Below are positions 8,846 to 19,499 of a stretch of DNA of 64,000 nt, piece by piece (position 1 is the stretch's first letter; each line of letters begins with the position of its first letter). Under the pieces are notes generated by a model, which was not told where the DNA came from, did not search any database, and was given only the letters and a program-made list of their open reading frames with translations. Both the position numbers and the translations under genes were made by a program. The stretch spans positions 186,001 through 250,000 of the forward strand of contig JAHHIC010000054.1 in NCBI GenBank assembly GCA_019359035.1, given 5' to 3'. Source of the stretch: Scytonematopsis contorta HA4267-MV1 (GTDB lineage: Bacteria > Cyanobacteriota > Cyanobacteriia > Cyanobacteriales > Nostocaceae).

Positions 8846-10546
8846 ATGCTACAAGGATGGATTCAAATAGCTTTGACGTTAGTCATCGTCATTGCCACTA
8901 CTCCCTTACTTGGGGAATATATGGCTAATGTTTATCTAGGAAAGAAAACGCTGCTCGACCCCGTTGTCACACCAATGGAAAAGGTGATTTATGTCATCAG
9001 TGGCGTCCGAGCGCAGCAAGATATGACAGGTAAACAGTATGCCATAGCTGTTATATATAGCAATATCGCGATGGCGATTTTGGTGTTCTTTATCCTTATG
9101 ACTCAAGCATGGCTACCACTAAATCCAACAGGACTAAGTGCCCCAACTTGGGATACAGTATTGCACACCACCTTATCTTTTTTAACTAACACAGACCAGC
9201 AACACTATTCTGGTGAAACTACTTATAGTTATGCCAGTCAAATGTTTGCCCTTGGTTTTCTAATGTTTACCTCAGCAGCAACTGGTTTAGCAGTGGGTAT
9301 TGCCTTTATTCGCGGTTTAACTGGTAGACCTTTAGGTAACTTTTATATTGATTTAACTAGGTCAATTACCCGTATTTTGCTACCCATGTCTATTATTGGG
9401 GGATTATTGTTAATACTAGCGGGTGTCCCAGAAACCCTTGCAGGAGTAGCAACAGCAACCACCTTAGAAGGAGCAACCCAGGCAATTGCACGCGGACCAG
9501 TTGCTCACTTTGAGATTATCAAACAAGTAGGAGAAAACGGCGGTGGCTTTTTTGCTATCAACTCAGCACACCCTTTTGAAAATCCCAATGGCTTCTCTAA
9601 CTTATTAGAAACTTGGGCAATGATTTCCATCCCAGCAGCGTTAATTTACACCTATGGAGTGTTTGCAAATAATCGCAAGCAAGCATGGTTAGCATTTTCG
9701 ATGGTATTTGCTATCTTTATAGTCTTGGTTGGTGTTGCGGTAGTAGGAGAGTATCAAGGAAATCCCCAAGTAAATTCACTATTAGGCTCGCAACAACCTA
9801 ACTTAGAAGGAAAAGAAGTTCGTTTTGGTTGGGCACAAACCGCATTATGGGCAGTAATTACCACCGGAACGATGTGTGGTGCGGTTAACGGGATGCACGA
9901 TTCCTTAATGCCTCCCGGTGGTTTTGTAACTCTATTTAATATGTTCTTGCAAATTATTTGGGGAGGTCAGGGAACAGGTACAGCATATCTGTTTATCTAC
10001 TTTATTTTGGCGGTATTTTTAACTGGGTTAATGGTGGGAAGAACACCTGAATTTTTAGGACGCAAAATCGAGAAAAAAGAAATTGTCCTTTCCAGCGTCG
10101 TCTTATTAGTTCACCCCTTTGCAATTTTGGTTCCTTGGGCAATTGTCTTCGCTTTTCCCGATGCTTTATCAGGTATTAGTAACCCAGGTTTCCACGGAGT
10201 TTCCCAAGTAGTCTACGAATATGCTTCTGCTGCTGCCAACAACGGTTCTGGTTTTGAAGGACTAGCAGACAGTCAACCCGCAGCCACAGGACTTTGGTGG
10301 AACCTCAGCACTAGTATTAGCATTTTAATGGGACGTTATATTCCCGTGGTAGCCTTATTGTTACTAGCAGATAGTATGTCTCGCAAACAACCTGTACCCA
10401 TGACCTCCGGTACATTAAGAACCGACACAGTACTTTTTACGACAGTTACAGGTGGCGTAATTTTAATTCTCGGAGCATTAACCTTCTTCCCCGTCCTAGT
10501 TTTAGGACCCATCGCAGAAGCATTTTTAATAGCTAAAGGCGGATAA
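8846..10546 (+). CDS. kdpA: K+-transporting ATPase subunit A
   Basis: KdpA (566 residues) is the K+-channel-like membrane subunit of the high-affinity Kdp P-type ATPase in the cytoplasmic membrane. It has about ten transmembrane helices and the conserved selectivity-loop segments of the family, including [18 protein letters not shown] and, further on, [12 protein letters not shown]. The length matches the family (about 560). The ATG follows the ribosome binding site CAGGAG. It begins the kdpA-kdpB-kdpG-kdpC cluster and is separated from kdpB by a repeat-filled 96-base spacer. Confidence 0.97.
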   Translation: MLQGWIQIALTLVIVIATTPLLGEYMANVYLGKKTLLDPVVTPMEKVIYVISGVRAQQDMTGKQYAIAVIYSNIAMAILVFFILMTQAWLPLNPTGLSAPTWDTVLHTTLSFLTNTDQQHYSGETTYSYASQMFALGFLMFTSAATGLAVGIAFIRGLTGRPLGNFYIDLTRSITRILLPMSIIGGLLLILAGVPETLAGVATATTLEGATQAIARGPVAHFEIIKQVGENGGGFFAINSAHPFENPNGFSNLLETWAMISIPAALIYTYGVFANNRKQAWLAFSMVFAIFIVLVGVAVVGEYQGNPQVNSLLGSQQPNLEGKEVRFGWAQTALWAVITTGTMCGAVNGMHDSLMPPGGFVTLFNMFLQIIWGGQGTGTAYLFIYFILAVFLTGLMVGRTPEFLGRKIEKKEIVLSSVVLLVHPFAILVPWAIVFAFPDALSGISNPGFHGVSQVVYEYASAAANNGSGFEGLADSQPAATGLWWNLSTSISILMGRYIPVVALLLLADSMSRKQPVPMTSGTLRTDTVLFTTVTGGVILILGALTFFPVLVLGPIAEAFLIAKGG

Positions 10547-10572
10547 GCAATTCAAAATTCAAAATTCCCATA

Positions 10573-10634
10573 TTTCCCTACTCCCACTCCCTACTCCCCA
10601 CTCCCCACTCCCCACTCCCCACTCCCTATTCCCC
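10573..10634 (+). repeat. STRR heptamer repeat between kdpA and kdpB
   Basis: Degenerate tandem copies of ACTCCCC / ACTCCCT fill most of the spacer. The kdpB ATG lies only nine bases after the block, so the repeat may take the place of a normal ribosome binding region. The AATTCAAAATTC segment before it is another short repeat. Confidence 0.9.
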
Positions 10635-10642
10635 AATTCAAA

Positions 10643-12712
10643 ATGGAAGCTAATACAAAAACTCGACAAGAGCGTAAACATACACCCAAAGCGAAAACAT
10701 CGGGTCTTTATTCAAGAGCACTTAAGCAAGCTTTTATCAAGCTAGACCCGCGCAACATGCTTAAAAATCCAGTTATGTTCTTGGTCTGGATTGGTACAAT
10801 TGTTACAGCTTTGGTCACTATTGAGCCTAACTTATTTGGTAACGTTTCTGGAAATAATCCCCGACTTTTTAATGGCTTGATTACGGTAATTTTGTTCCTT
10901 ACTCTTGTCTTTGCTAACTTTGCTGAAGCTGTGGCAGAAGGACGCGGTAAGGCACAAGCTGATTCTTTGAGGGCTACAAAGTCTGATACTACAGCCCGCA
11001 AGCTTCTTCCCGATGGCTCTATCCAAGAGGTGAGTTCCACAGCTTTACGTCGTGGTGACCAAATTAAAGTAATTTCTGGTGATATCATCCCCGCTGACGG
11101 TGAGGTAATTGCTGGGCTAGCTTCGGTGGATGAGTCTGCTATTACTGGGGAGTCAGCACCCGTATTAAAGCAGCCAGGAACAGACATTGCTAGTTCCGTC
11201 ACAGGAGGGACGCGCATCACTTCTGATGAATTGACAATTCGTGTTACATCTGACCCTGGTCAAGGTTTTATTGACCGCATGATTGCTTTGGTTGAAGGTG
11301 CGGCTCGTACTAAAACACCAAATGAAATCGCTTTGACGGTTTTGCTGGCTGTTTTAACTCAGGTCTTTTTAGTGGTTATCGCGACTTTACCAACTGTATC
11401 TATCTACGTAAAATCACCTGTCAGTATTGCGGTGTTAATTGCCTTGTTAGTAGCACTAATTCCTACTACAATCGGCGGATTACTAAGTGCTATTGGTATC
11501 GCTGGGATGGATAGAGTAGCCCAGTTTAACGTAATTGCTACCTCTGGACGAGCGGTAGAAGCTTGCGGAGATATTAATACTCTAGTATTGGATAAAACAG
11601 GAACGATTACTTTAGGAAACCGTTTGGCTGAGGAATTTATTCCCGTCAACGGTCATACTTTGGATGAAGTGGCGAAAGTTGCTTTGGCGTCAAGTGTATT
11701 TGATGAAACACCAGAAGGAAAATCAATTATTCTGCTAGCAGAAAAATCAGGAGCAAAAGTAGATTTTGACCCTAAACAATCGGAAGGTATTGAATTTTCA
11801 GCAAAAACTCGGATGAGCGGTACTGACCTACCAAATGGGGTGGAAGTTCGCAAAGGAGCGGTAGATTCGATTAAAGGATTTGTGCGGTCGAGAGGAGGAC
11901 AGATAACTCCTGACTTAGATTTAGCCTACGAGCGAGTTTCTAAGTTGGGTGGAACACCATTAGCAGTTTGTCAAGAAGATGATATGTATGGTGTGATTTA
12001 TCTAAAAGATATTATCAAACCAGGTATTAGAGAGCGCTTCGACCAAATGCGACGGATGGGAATTAAAACCGTGATGTTGACAGGAGACAACCGCATTACC
12101 GCATCTGTAATTGCTGAAGAAGCTGGGGTTGATGACTTTATTGCTGAAGCAACACCGGAAGATAAAATAGAGGTAATTCGTAACGAACAAGCGCAGGGTA
12201 AATTAGTAGCAATGACGGGTGATGGTACAAATGATGCTCCTGCACTTGCTCAAGCAAATGTTGGTGTGGCAATGAATTCTGGTACGCAAGCGGCGAAGGA
12301 AGCAGCTAATATGGTGGATTTAGATTCTGACCCAACAAAGTTAATTGATATCGTTACTATTGGTAAGCAGTTATTAATTACTCGTGGGGCACTAACTACG
12401 TTTTCGATTGCAAATGATGTGGCAAAATATTTTGCAATTATCCCGGCTATCTTTCCGGGTATTGGTGTTGGTGGTTTAAATATTATGGGTTTGGCTAGTA
12501 CCCAATCTGCTGTATTGTCGGCACTAATTTATAACGCTTTGATTATTCCAGCACTGATTCCTTTAGCGTTGACTGGAGTGAAGTTTAGACCGTTAACAGC
12601 TGACCAACTTTTGCAACGTAATATTTTTATCTATGGGTTTGGTGGGGTCGTTGCTCCTTTTATTGCTATCAAGATTATTGATGTTTTGATTGCTGCTGTT
12701 GGTTTGGCTTAG
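10643..12712 (+). CDS. kdpB: K+-transporting ATPase ATP-binding subunit B
   Basis: KdpB (689 residues) hydrolyses ATP to drive K+ uptake through KdpA. P-type ATPase hallmarks are in order: the TGES motif (ITGESAPV), phosphorylated Asp317 in DKTGTIT, and the hinge motif [19 protein letters not shown]. About seven membrane helices are predicted. The length is typical. The N-terminal 30 residues are basic and polar ([15 protein letters not shown]). No clear Shine-Dalgarno sequence is seen because an STRR block lies immediately upstream. Confidence 0.97.
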   Translation: MEANTKTRQERKHTPKAKTSGLYSRALKQAFIKLDPRNMLKNPVMFLVWIGTIVTALVTIEPNLFGNVSGNNPRLFNGLITVILFLTLVFANFAEAVAEGRGKAQADSLRATKSDTTARKLLPDGSIQEVSSTALRRGDQIKVISGDIIPADGEVIAGLASVDESAITGESAPVLKQPGTDIASSVTGGTRITSDELTIRVTSDPGQGFIDRMIALVEGAARTKTPNEIALTVLLAVLTQVFLVVIATLPTVSIYVKSPVSIAVLIALLVALIPTTIGGLLSAIGIAGMDRVAQFNVIATSGRAVEACGDINTLVLDKTGTITLGNRLAEEFIPVNGHTLDEVAKVALASSVFDETPEGKSIILLAEKSGAKVDFDPKQSEGIEFSAKTRMSGTDLPNGVEVRKGAVDSIKGFVRSRGGQITPDLDLAYERVSKLGGTPLAVCQEDDMYGVIYLKDIIKPGIRERFDQMRRMGIKTVMLTGDNRITASVIAEEAGVDDFIAEATPEDKIEVIRNEQAQGKLVAMTGDGTNDAPALAQANVGVAMNSGTQAAKEAANMVDLDSDPTKLIDIVTIGKQLLITRGALTTFSIANDVAKYFAIIPAIFPGIGVGGLNIMGLASTQSAVLSALIYNALIIPALIPLALTGVKFRPLTADQLLQRNIFIYGFGGVVAPFIAIKIIDVLIAAVGLA

Positions 12713-12760
12713 ATGTTAAAAGATTATTTACAGTGCTTTCTACTTTGGTGAATTACGCCA

Positions 12761-12788
12761 GGGCGGGCAAGGATGCCCACCCCACAAG
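12761..12788 (-). repeat. Dispersed REP-like repeat, copy 2
   Basis: An inverted copy of the 28-base unit, within the kdpB-kdpG spacer. Confidence 0.85.
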
Positions 12789-12874
12789 ATAGATTTTTAC
12801 TAATTGAATTTTGCACCTAACTAAACCGAGAAACGTTGTATTCACGTAAAGGCATAAATGCACAAGTAAAACTT

Positions 12875-13120
12875 ATGAAATATTTACTCTCTGAAGATTT
12901 TTTGGGAATATTTGCTTTTGTCGGCTCAAAGCGAAATCGGATTCCTTTAAGTATTTTTTTGGTGATGTGTTTTAACGTGTTTTTGGCATCATCTGTGCAA
13001 GCTGCAACACCGGATGAATCACCGCGTTGGCAAGTTTATACTATTAGTTTGTTGGGATTAGCGACTGTTATTTTGTGCGTTTATTTGTTCGTTGTGATTT
13101 TTCAGCCAGAGAAATTCTAA
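12875..13120 (+). CDS. kdpG: KdpG/KdpF-like small membrane subunit
   Basis: The ATG at 12875 gives 81 residues; a TTG at 12836 would add 13. There are two hydrophobic segments. The C-terminal one, LLGLATVILCVYLFVVIF followed by QPEKF, matches the small stabilising subunit KdpF, whose consensus ends in a similar PE(R/K)F. The extra N-terminal half (FVGSKRNRIPLSIFLVMCFNVF) looks like a signal or membrane segment. A protein of this kind between kdpB and kdpC is known as KdpG from Anabaena sp. L-31 (established knowledge recalled, not searched). It probably stabilises the KdpABC complex. Confidence 0.75.
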   Translation: MKYLLSEDFLGIFAFVGSKRNRIPLSIFLVMCFNVFLASSVQAATPDESPRWQVYTISLLGLATVILCVYLFVVIFQPEKF

Positions 13121-13160
13121 GCTAAAACACATTTAAACTGCATAATTTCAATTTATCTAA

Positions 13161-13211
13161 CTCTTGTGTGACTCTTGTGTGACTCTTGTGGGGTGGGCAT
13201 CCTTGCCCGCC
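13161..13211 (+). repeat. 11-mer tandem repeat merging into REP copy 3
   Basis: CTCTTGTGTGA is repeated twice (13161-13182) and a third partial copy runs directly into a REP unit (13185-13211). The shared CTCTTGTG suggests that slippage at the REP edge produced the tandem copies. Confidence 0.8.
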
Positions 13212-13297
13212 TCGCTATGCAAACTAAATGTGGAACAACTTAACAAGTCTATTTATAGTTATTTTCAACCGTAGAAACTTTCAGGAGAAACTATCAG

Positions 13298-13939
13298 ATG
13301 ACTCAGGCACGACAAATATCAAAAGCGATTCGTTCTACTATTGCTTTGTGGCTGCTAACAGCATTAATCTATCCTTTTTTCATGATTTTATGTGGACAAA
13401 TAGCACTTCCTTTTCAAGCGAACGGTAGCTTGATAAAAAATTCCCAAGGAGCAGTGATTGGTTCTGCATTAATTGGTCAACCTTTTACTAGCGAAAAATA
13501 CTTCTGGAGCCGTCCTAGTACTACTAGCTACAGTACTGCTGACCCAAAAGATGATAAAGCGGGAGTTCTGAAAACTGGGGTATCTGGTGCTAGCAACCTT
13601 GCTCCCAGTAATCCAGCTTTATTAGACCGCATCAAAGGTAAGGACGACCCCGACCCCAGCAAAAAAATTGCAGGTGACCTCCCTCGTTTAAAAGCAGCGG
13701 GTATACAGCCTACAGGTGATTTAGTCTACACTTCTGGTTCCAGCCTTGACCCACACATTACTCCCGAAGGTGCCCAAGCGCAAGTCGCACGGGTGGCAAA
13801 AGTGCGAGGAGTTCAACCTAACCAATTAGAGAGTTTAATTGCTCAAAACACCGATGGTCGTTTTTTGGGAATCTTTGGTGAAGCTGGGGTTAATGTTTTA
13901 AAATTGAATTTAGCTCTAGATGCCTTAAAGCCTTCATAG
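13298..13939 (+). CDS. kdpC: K+-transporting ATPase subunit C
   Basis: KdpC (213 residues) is the single-pass accessory subunit that assembles KdpA with KdpB and enhances ATP use. One N-terminal membrane helix (about 10-32) is followed by an external domain with family motifs SALIGQPFTSEKYFWSRPS, then NLAPSNPAL, and a C-terminal VNVLKLNLALD. The length is typical. The ATG has a strong ribosome binding site (CAGGAGAAACTATCAG). No kdpD or kdpE follows; the next gene is convergent nifH. Confidence 0.95.
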   Translation: MTQARQISKAIRSTIALWLLTALIYPFFMILCGQIALPFQANGSLIKNSQGAVIGSALIGQPFTSEKYFWSRPSTTSYSTADPKDDKAGVLKTGVSGASNLAPSNPALLDRIKGKDDPDPSKKIAGDLPRLKAAGIQPTGDLVYTSGSSLDPHITPEGAQAQVARVAKVRGVQPNQLESLIAQNTDGRFLGIFGEAGVNVLKLNLALDALKPS

Positions 13940-13943
13940 ATAT

Positions 13944-13971
13944 GTAGAGACGCGATTAATCGCGTCTCTAC
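13944..13971. repeat. GTAGAGAC palindrome, copy 1
   Basis: A 28-base perfect palindrome: GTAGAGAC, core GCGATTAATCGC, GTCTCTAC. It starts 4 bases after the kdpC stop and may act as a hairpin terminator, although no T tract follows. Confidence 0.9.
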
Positions 13972-14176
13972 CAATTAAATATTTGTCGAGATACAAATTA
14001 TAAACTGAAAAAGAGAGCAAGAAAAAAATTTCTCACTCTCTCAAATATTAATAACCAACCAATTTTCAGAAGAATACGAAAACTAAAACATTTGTTTCAT
14101 GACAGAAACATTGACGGACTTATATAATTAGATGTTGACCATCAAATAACCTCCACGTTACGGAAAGGACTGAGAG

Positions 14177-14205
14177 TTAGTGGGAAAAATGATGCTTCCC
14201 ACTAA
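14177..14205. terminator. Terminator-like hairpin between kdpC and nifH
   Basis: TTAGTGGGAA (14177-14186) pairs perfectly with TTCCCACTAA (14196-14205) across a 9-base loop between convergent genes. On the plus strand it is followed by a T-rich tract that overlaps the lysine codons at the 3' end of nifH. Confidence 0.6.
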
Positions 14206-14219
14206 TTCTGTTATTGCTT

Positions 14220-15212
<993 letters not shown>

Positions 15213-15264
15213 TTAGATTTCGTCGATTTTGTCTGGTGTTCGCTATGGAGTTACTAACCTTCTA

Positions 15265-15296
15265 TAGAACGTTGCAGATTGGTGGTGAACGTTCTA
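15265..15296. promoter_or_regulatory. Operator-like dyad upstream of nifH
   Basis: TAGAACGTT (15265-15273) and AACGTTCTA (15288-15296) form a perfect 9-base inverted repeat with a 14-base spacer, 77 bases before the nifH start. The half sites contain GAACGTTC-like palindromes. It is a good candidate for binding by the neighbouring XRE-family regulator; that link is inference. Confidence 0.55.
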
Positions 15297-15369
15297 CAGC
15301 AAAAGCATCTATAAGGATTGACATGATTAACTTCTTAGCTAATTGATTGACAAATTTTTGTTCTTATTA

Positions 15370-15462
15370 GTTTGTAGTAGCGCTTTAGCGCCAAGTTCGT
15401 AGTAGCACCACCCTTCGAGAACACTCTTGAAGATAAAGAGGCGCTGAAGCGCTACTACGAAC
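15370..15462. repeat. Long hairpin repeat (GTAGTAGCGC family)
   Basis: A 23-base arm (15370-15392, containing GTAGTAGCGCTTTAGCGCC) pairs with 15440-15462 at 21 of 23 positions. The loop contains a second partial left arm. It ends 7 bases from the regulator stop codon and may terminate its transcript. A sister copy is at 27528-27590. Confidence 0.8.
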
Positions 15463-15469
15463 TTTTGTT

Positions 15470-16600
15470 TTAGATTGTGGCTACGACATCTCCGGTTTTA
15501 CTCGTATCATAACCCCCAAGAACTTCTAGTTGTGAATGAATTAACCGATGTCCTAAGGTACTGAGTAATTGCTGTACTGGTGCTTCTTCTAAGTATTCTT
15601 TCAGAATTACTAAGTCATACCTTGATTGATGCAAAGGGATGAACTCTAACCCGAAGGAAGCTGCTATAGATGACGTACTGATACCTGCATCAGCTATTCC
15701 TGAGACCACAGCTTGAGCAACATCAAAGTGATTTCCAACAATCCAGTTAAATCCTTTGACTACATCAAATGATATCTGTTCTTGTTGTAATGCTTGCTCC
15801 AAAAGCATCCGACTCCCAGAACCTTCTTCCCGGTTAATAATTGCCGCTCCTGCTTCCACTATATCGGTAACGGTTTTAATATCTTTTGGGTTTCCAGGCT
15901 GTACTAAAAGTCCTTCTTCCCACATACCGAGAGTAATTAAAGCGGCGTTTTTTCCAGCTAGAATTTTACGTGCAAAAGGAATATTATACTCCAGAGTTTC
16001 TGGGTCATATAAATGCATTCCAGCTATGTGGATTTCACCTCGGTTCAGACTTTGCAATGCGGCTAAACTGTTGACATAATTACATTGGACTCGCATTTGC
16101 GGATGCCAACGTTCAGCAGCTTTCGCCCATAATGGAACTACGGGTGAACATCCAGCAATCGTAACTGTATTACTGAGTTTATTTATATCCTCGAAAAGTC
16201 GCACTTGGATTTTTTCCGCACTAGTTTGGCTTTCCACCTCACCATCTACGGGAATCATCTCTAAGCGAAAAGCATCTTTTCCTACCAAAGGATAAGCTAC
16301 CCATTGTCCTCCAACCTGTGCCAGACTGACTCGTACTTGCTGTCCTTCTGGAACTGATTTGGTAAGCAATGCTTCAACAAAAGGGGAATCCTGCTCAAAC
16401 CAGAATAAATCCTCGACTTGACAACCCAGTGCTTTGGCTAAACGTAGTGTAATAGCAACTGAGGGAGAATATTGTCCCGATTCTACACCACTAATGGTTT
16501 GACGGGTAACTCCAGCTAGATTTGCTAGGTCTTGCTGACTCATGCCTAGACGAGTTCTAATTGACCTCAAGCTGTTACGAAGTTCACTGTCCTGCTTCAT
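15470..16600 (-). CDS. XRE-family regulator with PBP-like ligand domain
   Basis: The 376-residue protein (ATG at 16600; a TTG four codons upstream is in frame) has an N-terminal XRE helix-turn-helix (about 10-65, RTRLGMSQQDLANLAGVTRQ). A C-terminal domain (about 130-365) resembles periplasmic molybdate-type binding proteins of the PBP_like/COG1910 class (TIAGCSPVVPLWAKAAERW, NREEGSGSRMLLEQAL, GIADAGISTSSIAASFGLEF). Such one-component regulators are thought to bind an oxyanion or similar ligand. The gene precedes an orphan nifH in the same direction, and a dyad lies between them. A molybdate- or vanadate-responsive repressor, as described for VnfR-type proteins, is a reasonable hypothesis only. 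Confidence 0.82.
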   Translation of the reverse strand: MKQDSELRNSLRSIRTRLGMSQQDLANLAGVTRQTISGVESGQYSPSVAITLRLAKALGCQVEDLFWFEQDSPFVEALLTKSVPEGQQVRVSLAQVGGQWVAYPLVGKDAFRLEMIPVDGEVESQTSAEKIQVRLFEDINKLSNTVTIAGCSPVVPLWAKAAERWHPQMRVQCNYVNSLAALQSLNRGEIHIAGMHLYDPETLEYNIPFARKILAGKNAALITLGMWEEGLLVQPGNPKDIKTVTDIVEAGAAIINREEGSGSRMLLEQALQQEQISFDVVKGFNWIVGNHFDVAQAVVSGIADAGISTSSIAASFGLEFIPLHQSRYDLVILKEYLEEAPVQQLLSTLGHRLIHSQLEVLGGYDTSKTGDVVATI

Positions 16601-17027
16601 CTGGCTCAACAATTTCGTTTATAATAAGTAATAGCCAATTGAAGTGAACTTACGGTAACAAAAGGACTAACCTTAAGCTTATATAGTTTCTCCTTGAATA
16701 TTTTTAACGCTTTAGTTTTTTCCCTCTACAAAAACTATAGCATAGACATTGCTAATTTACTTGCGGCTGTAAAATTTTCTTGCGAATTGTCGGAAAGCCT
16801 TACCTAGACTAGGATATTAAATTTAGGGTAAGCTTTATTAAAAGGATAAATGTCATTTACTATAACCACATATTGCTACTATCGCAGCAGGTCAATATTA
16901 TCCGTTATTAATGTTACATAAAATGATTTACTAATATTTGAAAAAGAATGGATATGTTAAATGGAGACATTAAATAGAGACGTAACATGTTACGTCTCTA
17001 CATGTGGGGGTAATGTTGCATAGGTAT
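16601..17027. other. Intergenic region with a palindrome and imperfect dyad
   Basis: This 427-base stretch holds no gene. It contains an imperfect dyad AAGCCTTACC / GGTAAGCTT (16795-16804 and 16827-16835) upstream of the regulator gene, and the GTAGAGAC-family palindrome at 16975-17000 (arms TAGAGAC / GTCTCTA, core GTAACATGTTAC). The rest is AT-rich. Confidence 0.6.
16975..17000. repeat. GTAGAGAC palindrome, copy 2
   Basis: A perfect 26-base palindrome with outer arms TAGAGAC / GTCTCTA and core GTAACATGTTAC. It lies downstream of the hybrid kinase stop (17028). Confidence 0.9.
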
Positions 17028-19475
17028 TTAAAATTGATACTTGACTCGCTCTTGCTGCAAAGCCACATCAACTAATTGAAATTCTTTTTCAATCAAACAA
17101 ACTTTATCCTTTGCTAACAATAATATACCCTTTGCAGCCATCATCTCTAATTCTTGGCTAATTGTAGCTAAATTGTTAGCCCCCAAAGTAGCGCTGAGGG
17201 AAGAAAGTGTATGAGCTAATCGACGAAGTTTTTTAAGATTAGCTTCGTTAGGATTGCTTTCCTTTAAAATGATATGAATACCTTGCAATAACCTCGGTGT
17301 TTCATCAAGAAAATCATCAATCGTCTCCAGCAAAAATTCCGCAGGATTAACCCCCGTATTTAACTCAGCCATCTTGAAGATTTCCTCTAGTGCAGTCGAG
17401 TTAAGTGGAGAGTGGGGAGTGGAGAGTTGGGAGTGGGGAGTGGGGAGTTGGGAGTGGGAAGTCTCCTCATCTCCCTCATCTCCCTTATTTCCCTCATCCC
17501 TCAATCTCCCCATCTCTTCTTCTCCCCCACTCCAGACCAAAGGCTGACACCGCTTAAGTGCCTGCATTAATTCTGCGATTTTAATGGGTTTACCAAGGTA
17601 GTCATTCATTCCTGATGCTAAACAACGTTCACGGTCACCCCACATTGCGCTTGCAGTTAATCCAATAATTTGGGGACGATTCTCTACTGTCCATTCTTCA
17701 TATATTTTCTCTGTTGCTGTCAGACCATCCATCCCTGGCATTTGCACATCCATCAACAGTAGATCATAAGATTGATGACGTAAAATTTCTAGTGCTTCTA
17801 AGCCATTACTCGCGACTTCAGCTTCATAACCCATTAGCCGTAACATCAGCCGTATCATTCTTTGATTAATCGCGTTGTCTTCGACTAAAAGTATTCTCAA
17901 AGGATGAAGTTTAGCCATATTCGCATCAACTTCAGGATTTTCTTCGGTATCTTCTGCTCCCCACTTTCTACTTGCAATTCCTAATTTCCAATTCCTAATT
18001 CCCTCCTGAAGGACTGGAACATTTATTGTAAAATAAAATATACTTCCTACACCATATTCACTTTCAACCCAAATTTTACCACCCATTAATTCACATAGTT
18101 GTTTGCATATAGTAAGACCCAAACCTGTACCACCATATTCACGAGTAATGGAAGCATTTACTTGAGTGAAAGATTGAAATAAACGATTAAGACTTGCGGG
18201 TGGAATACCAATACCTGTATCTTTAATAGCAAACTCAATTTCGTAGTTATTTGTAGCAGAATTTGAATTATTTTTAAGTGTCTTTAGTGTCAGTTCGATA
18301 CTTCCCTTTTCAGTAAATTTAATAGCATTAGCAATTAGATTTAATAAAATCTGTCGCAGTCGAGTAATATCTCCGAGAATCATTTGCGGAATTTCGGGAG
18401 TATCAATAAATTCCAGTTTTAAACCTTTTTCCTTCGCTTGAGGTGCAAGTAGAGAAAAAACTTCACTAATAGGACGTCGTAACTCAAAAGCTTGCGCTTC
18501 TAGTTCGAGTTTTCTGGATTCAATTTTAGATAAATCAAGGATGTCATTAATTATTTGTAGTAAGGTATTACCACCCATATGAATCGTTTTAACATAGTCT
18601 TGCTGCTCTACTGTTAAATCAGTTTTTAGTAGGAGACTAGCCATTCCAGTTACTGATGTAATTGGAGTACGTATTTCATGACTAATCATAGCTAAAAATT
18701 CTTGTTTAGCCAATTCTGCTTGTTTACGTTCTGTCATATCGCGCAGAATATAAATATAACCTTGAAAGTGTTCTACATCTGTTTGTAGTCTTGAACAGGA
18801 TATAGCTATCGGTATTTTTTTTCCACTTTTAGTTGTGCAAATAGTCTCTACTTCTGTAAGGTGATTAGAAGAATTTTTATCTAAATGTTCTACTTCCTTA
18901 ATCATTGTAGAAATAGATTGACTAATTAATTCATTTTCGGTATACTCTAACAAAATCTGTGCGGCTGGGTTAATTTTTTTGATTTTCCCCGATAATGTTG
19001 TGACTAATAACGCATCTGCCATTGATGTCACAATTTGCTCTGTATATTGTTTAGAAGCAGTTAAATTGCGTAATAAAAGATTTGCTTCGTTTGCACTTTG
19101 GACTAAAGTCCTTTCCATTAGCATTCGCTCTGTCACATCTACCATAAAAATCATCAGTTCTTGTTGATAGCTCTTATTATTAATATTTTTATTCATATAA
19201 ATATCAATATATAAAGGAGAGCTATGATTTTGTGAGCGAGATACGCCTCTGATTTCAAAATTATTTTCCTTTCCCTGAAGAATCTCTTCAATCACCTCTT
19301 CAGTCCCTACTAATTCAGGGAAAGCCATCCAAACGTCATTACCATATTTAACTTCTTCCGGCATATCCGCAAAACGGCTGACTCCTGGAGACATTTCTAA
19401 AATCTTTAAGTCCGCAGCAATAGTTAGATGTTCAATACCGCGCTCTGATAACAGGTCTGTTAGAAAATAACTCAT
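17028..19475 (-). CDS. Hybrid sensor histidine kinase (PAS-HisKA-HATPase-REC-HPt)
   Basis: From the ATG at 19475 (a TTG five codons upstream is in frame) the product has 815 residues. Domain order: an N-terminal PAS-like region (1-120), a PAS/PAC domain (about 145-250), HisKA with His266 in MISHEIRTP, HATPase (about 370-490, with DTGIGIP and GGTGLGL), a receiver with Asp576 (LLLMDVQMPGMDG), and a C-terminal HPt domain with His755 in RRLAHTLSS. It should run an internal His-Asp-His phosphorelay. No membrane segment is seen. It is last in the operon, 24 bases after the GTPase stop. Two low-complexity repeats lie in inter-domain linkers: a TTAGGAATTGGAAA type (about 495-505) and an STRR block (about 675-690). 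Confidence 0.92.
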   Translation of the reverse strand: MSYFLTDLLSERGIEHLTIAADLKILEMSPGVSRFADMPEEVKYGNDVWMAFPELVGTEEVIEEILQGKENNFEIRGVSRSQNHSSPLYIDIYMNKNINNKSYQQELMIFMVDVTERMLMERTLVQSANEANLLLRNLTASKQYTEQIVTSMADALLVTTLSGKIKKINPAAQILLEYTENELISQSISTMIKEVEHLDKNSSNHLTEVETICTTKSGKKIPIAISCSRLQTDVEHFQGYIYILRDMTERKQAELAKQEFLAMISHEIRTPITSVTGMASLLLKTDLTVEQQDYVKTIHMGGNTLLQIINDILDLSKIESRKLELEAQAFELRRPISEVFSLLAPQAKEKGLKLEFIDTPEIPQMILGDITRLRQILLNLIANAIKFTEKGSIELTLKTLKNNSNSATNNYEIEFAIKDTGIGIPPASLNRLFQSFTQVNASITREYGGTGLGLTICKQLCELMGGKIWVESEYGVGSIFYFTINVPVLQEGIRNWKLGIASRKWGAEDTEENPEVDANMAKLHPLRILLVEDNAINQRMIRLMLRLMGYEAEVASNGLEALEILRHQSYDLLLMDVQMPGMDGLTATEKIYEEWTVENRPQIIGLTASAMWGDRERCLASGMNDYLGKPIKIAELMQALKRCQPLVWSGGEEEMGRLRDEGNKGDEGDEETSHSQLPTPHSQLSTPHSPLNSTALEEIFKMAELNTGVNPAEFLLETIDDFLDETPRLLQGIHIILKESNPNEANLKKLRRLAHTLSSLSATLGANNLATISQELEMMAAKGILLLAKDKVCLIEKEFQLVDVALQQERVKYQF
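17405..17459 (-). repeat. STRR heptamers inside the hybrid kinase gene
   Basis: ACTCCCC/ACTCCCA heptamers (minus strand) are in frame and encode SHSQLPTPHSQLSTPHSPLN between the receiver and HPt domains. An adjoining block of GAGGGAGATGA-type repeats encodes DEGNKGDEGDEE. Confidence 0.9.
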
Positions 19476-19499
19476 TTTTCTACATTGCAAGTAAATTGA

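Noticed and set aside
10708-11220. Antisense ORFs across kdpB
   Set aside because: They are shadows of a highly conserved gene and have no independent coding features.
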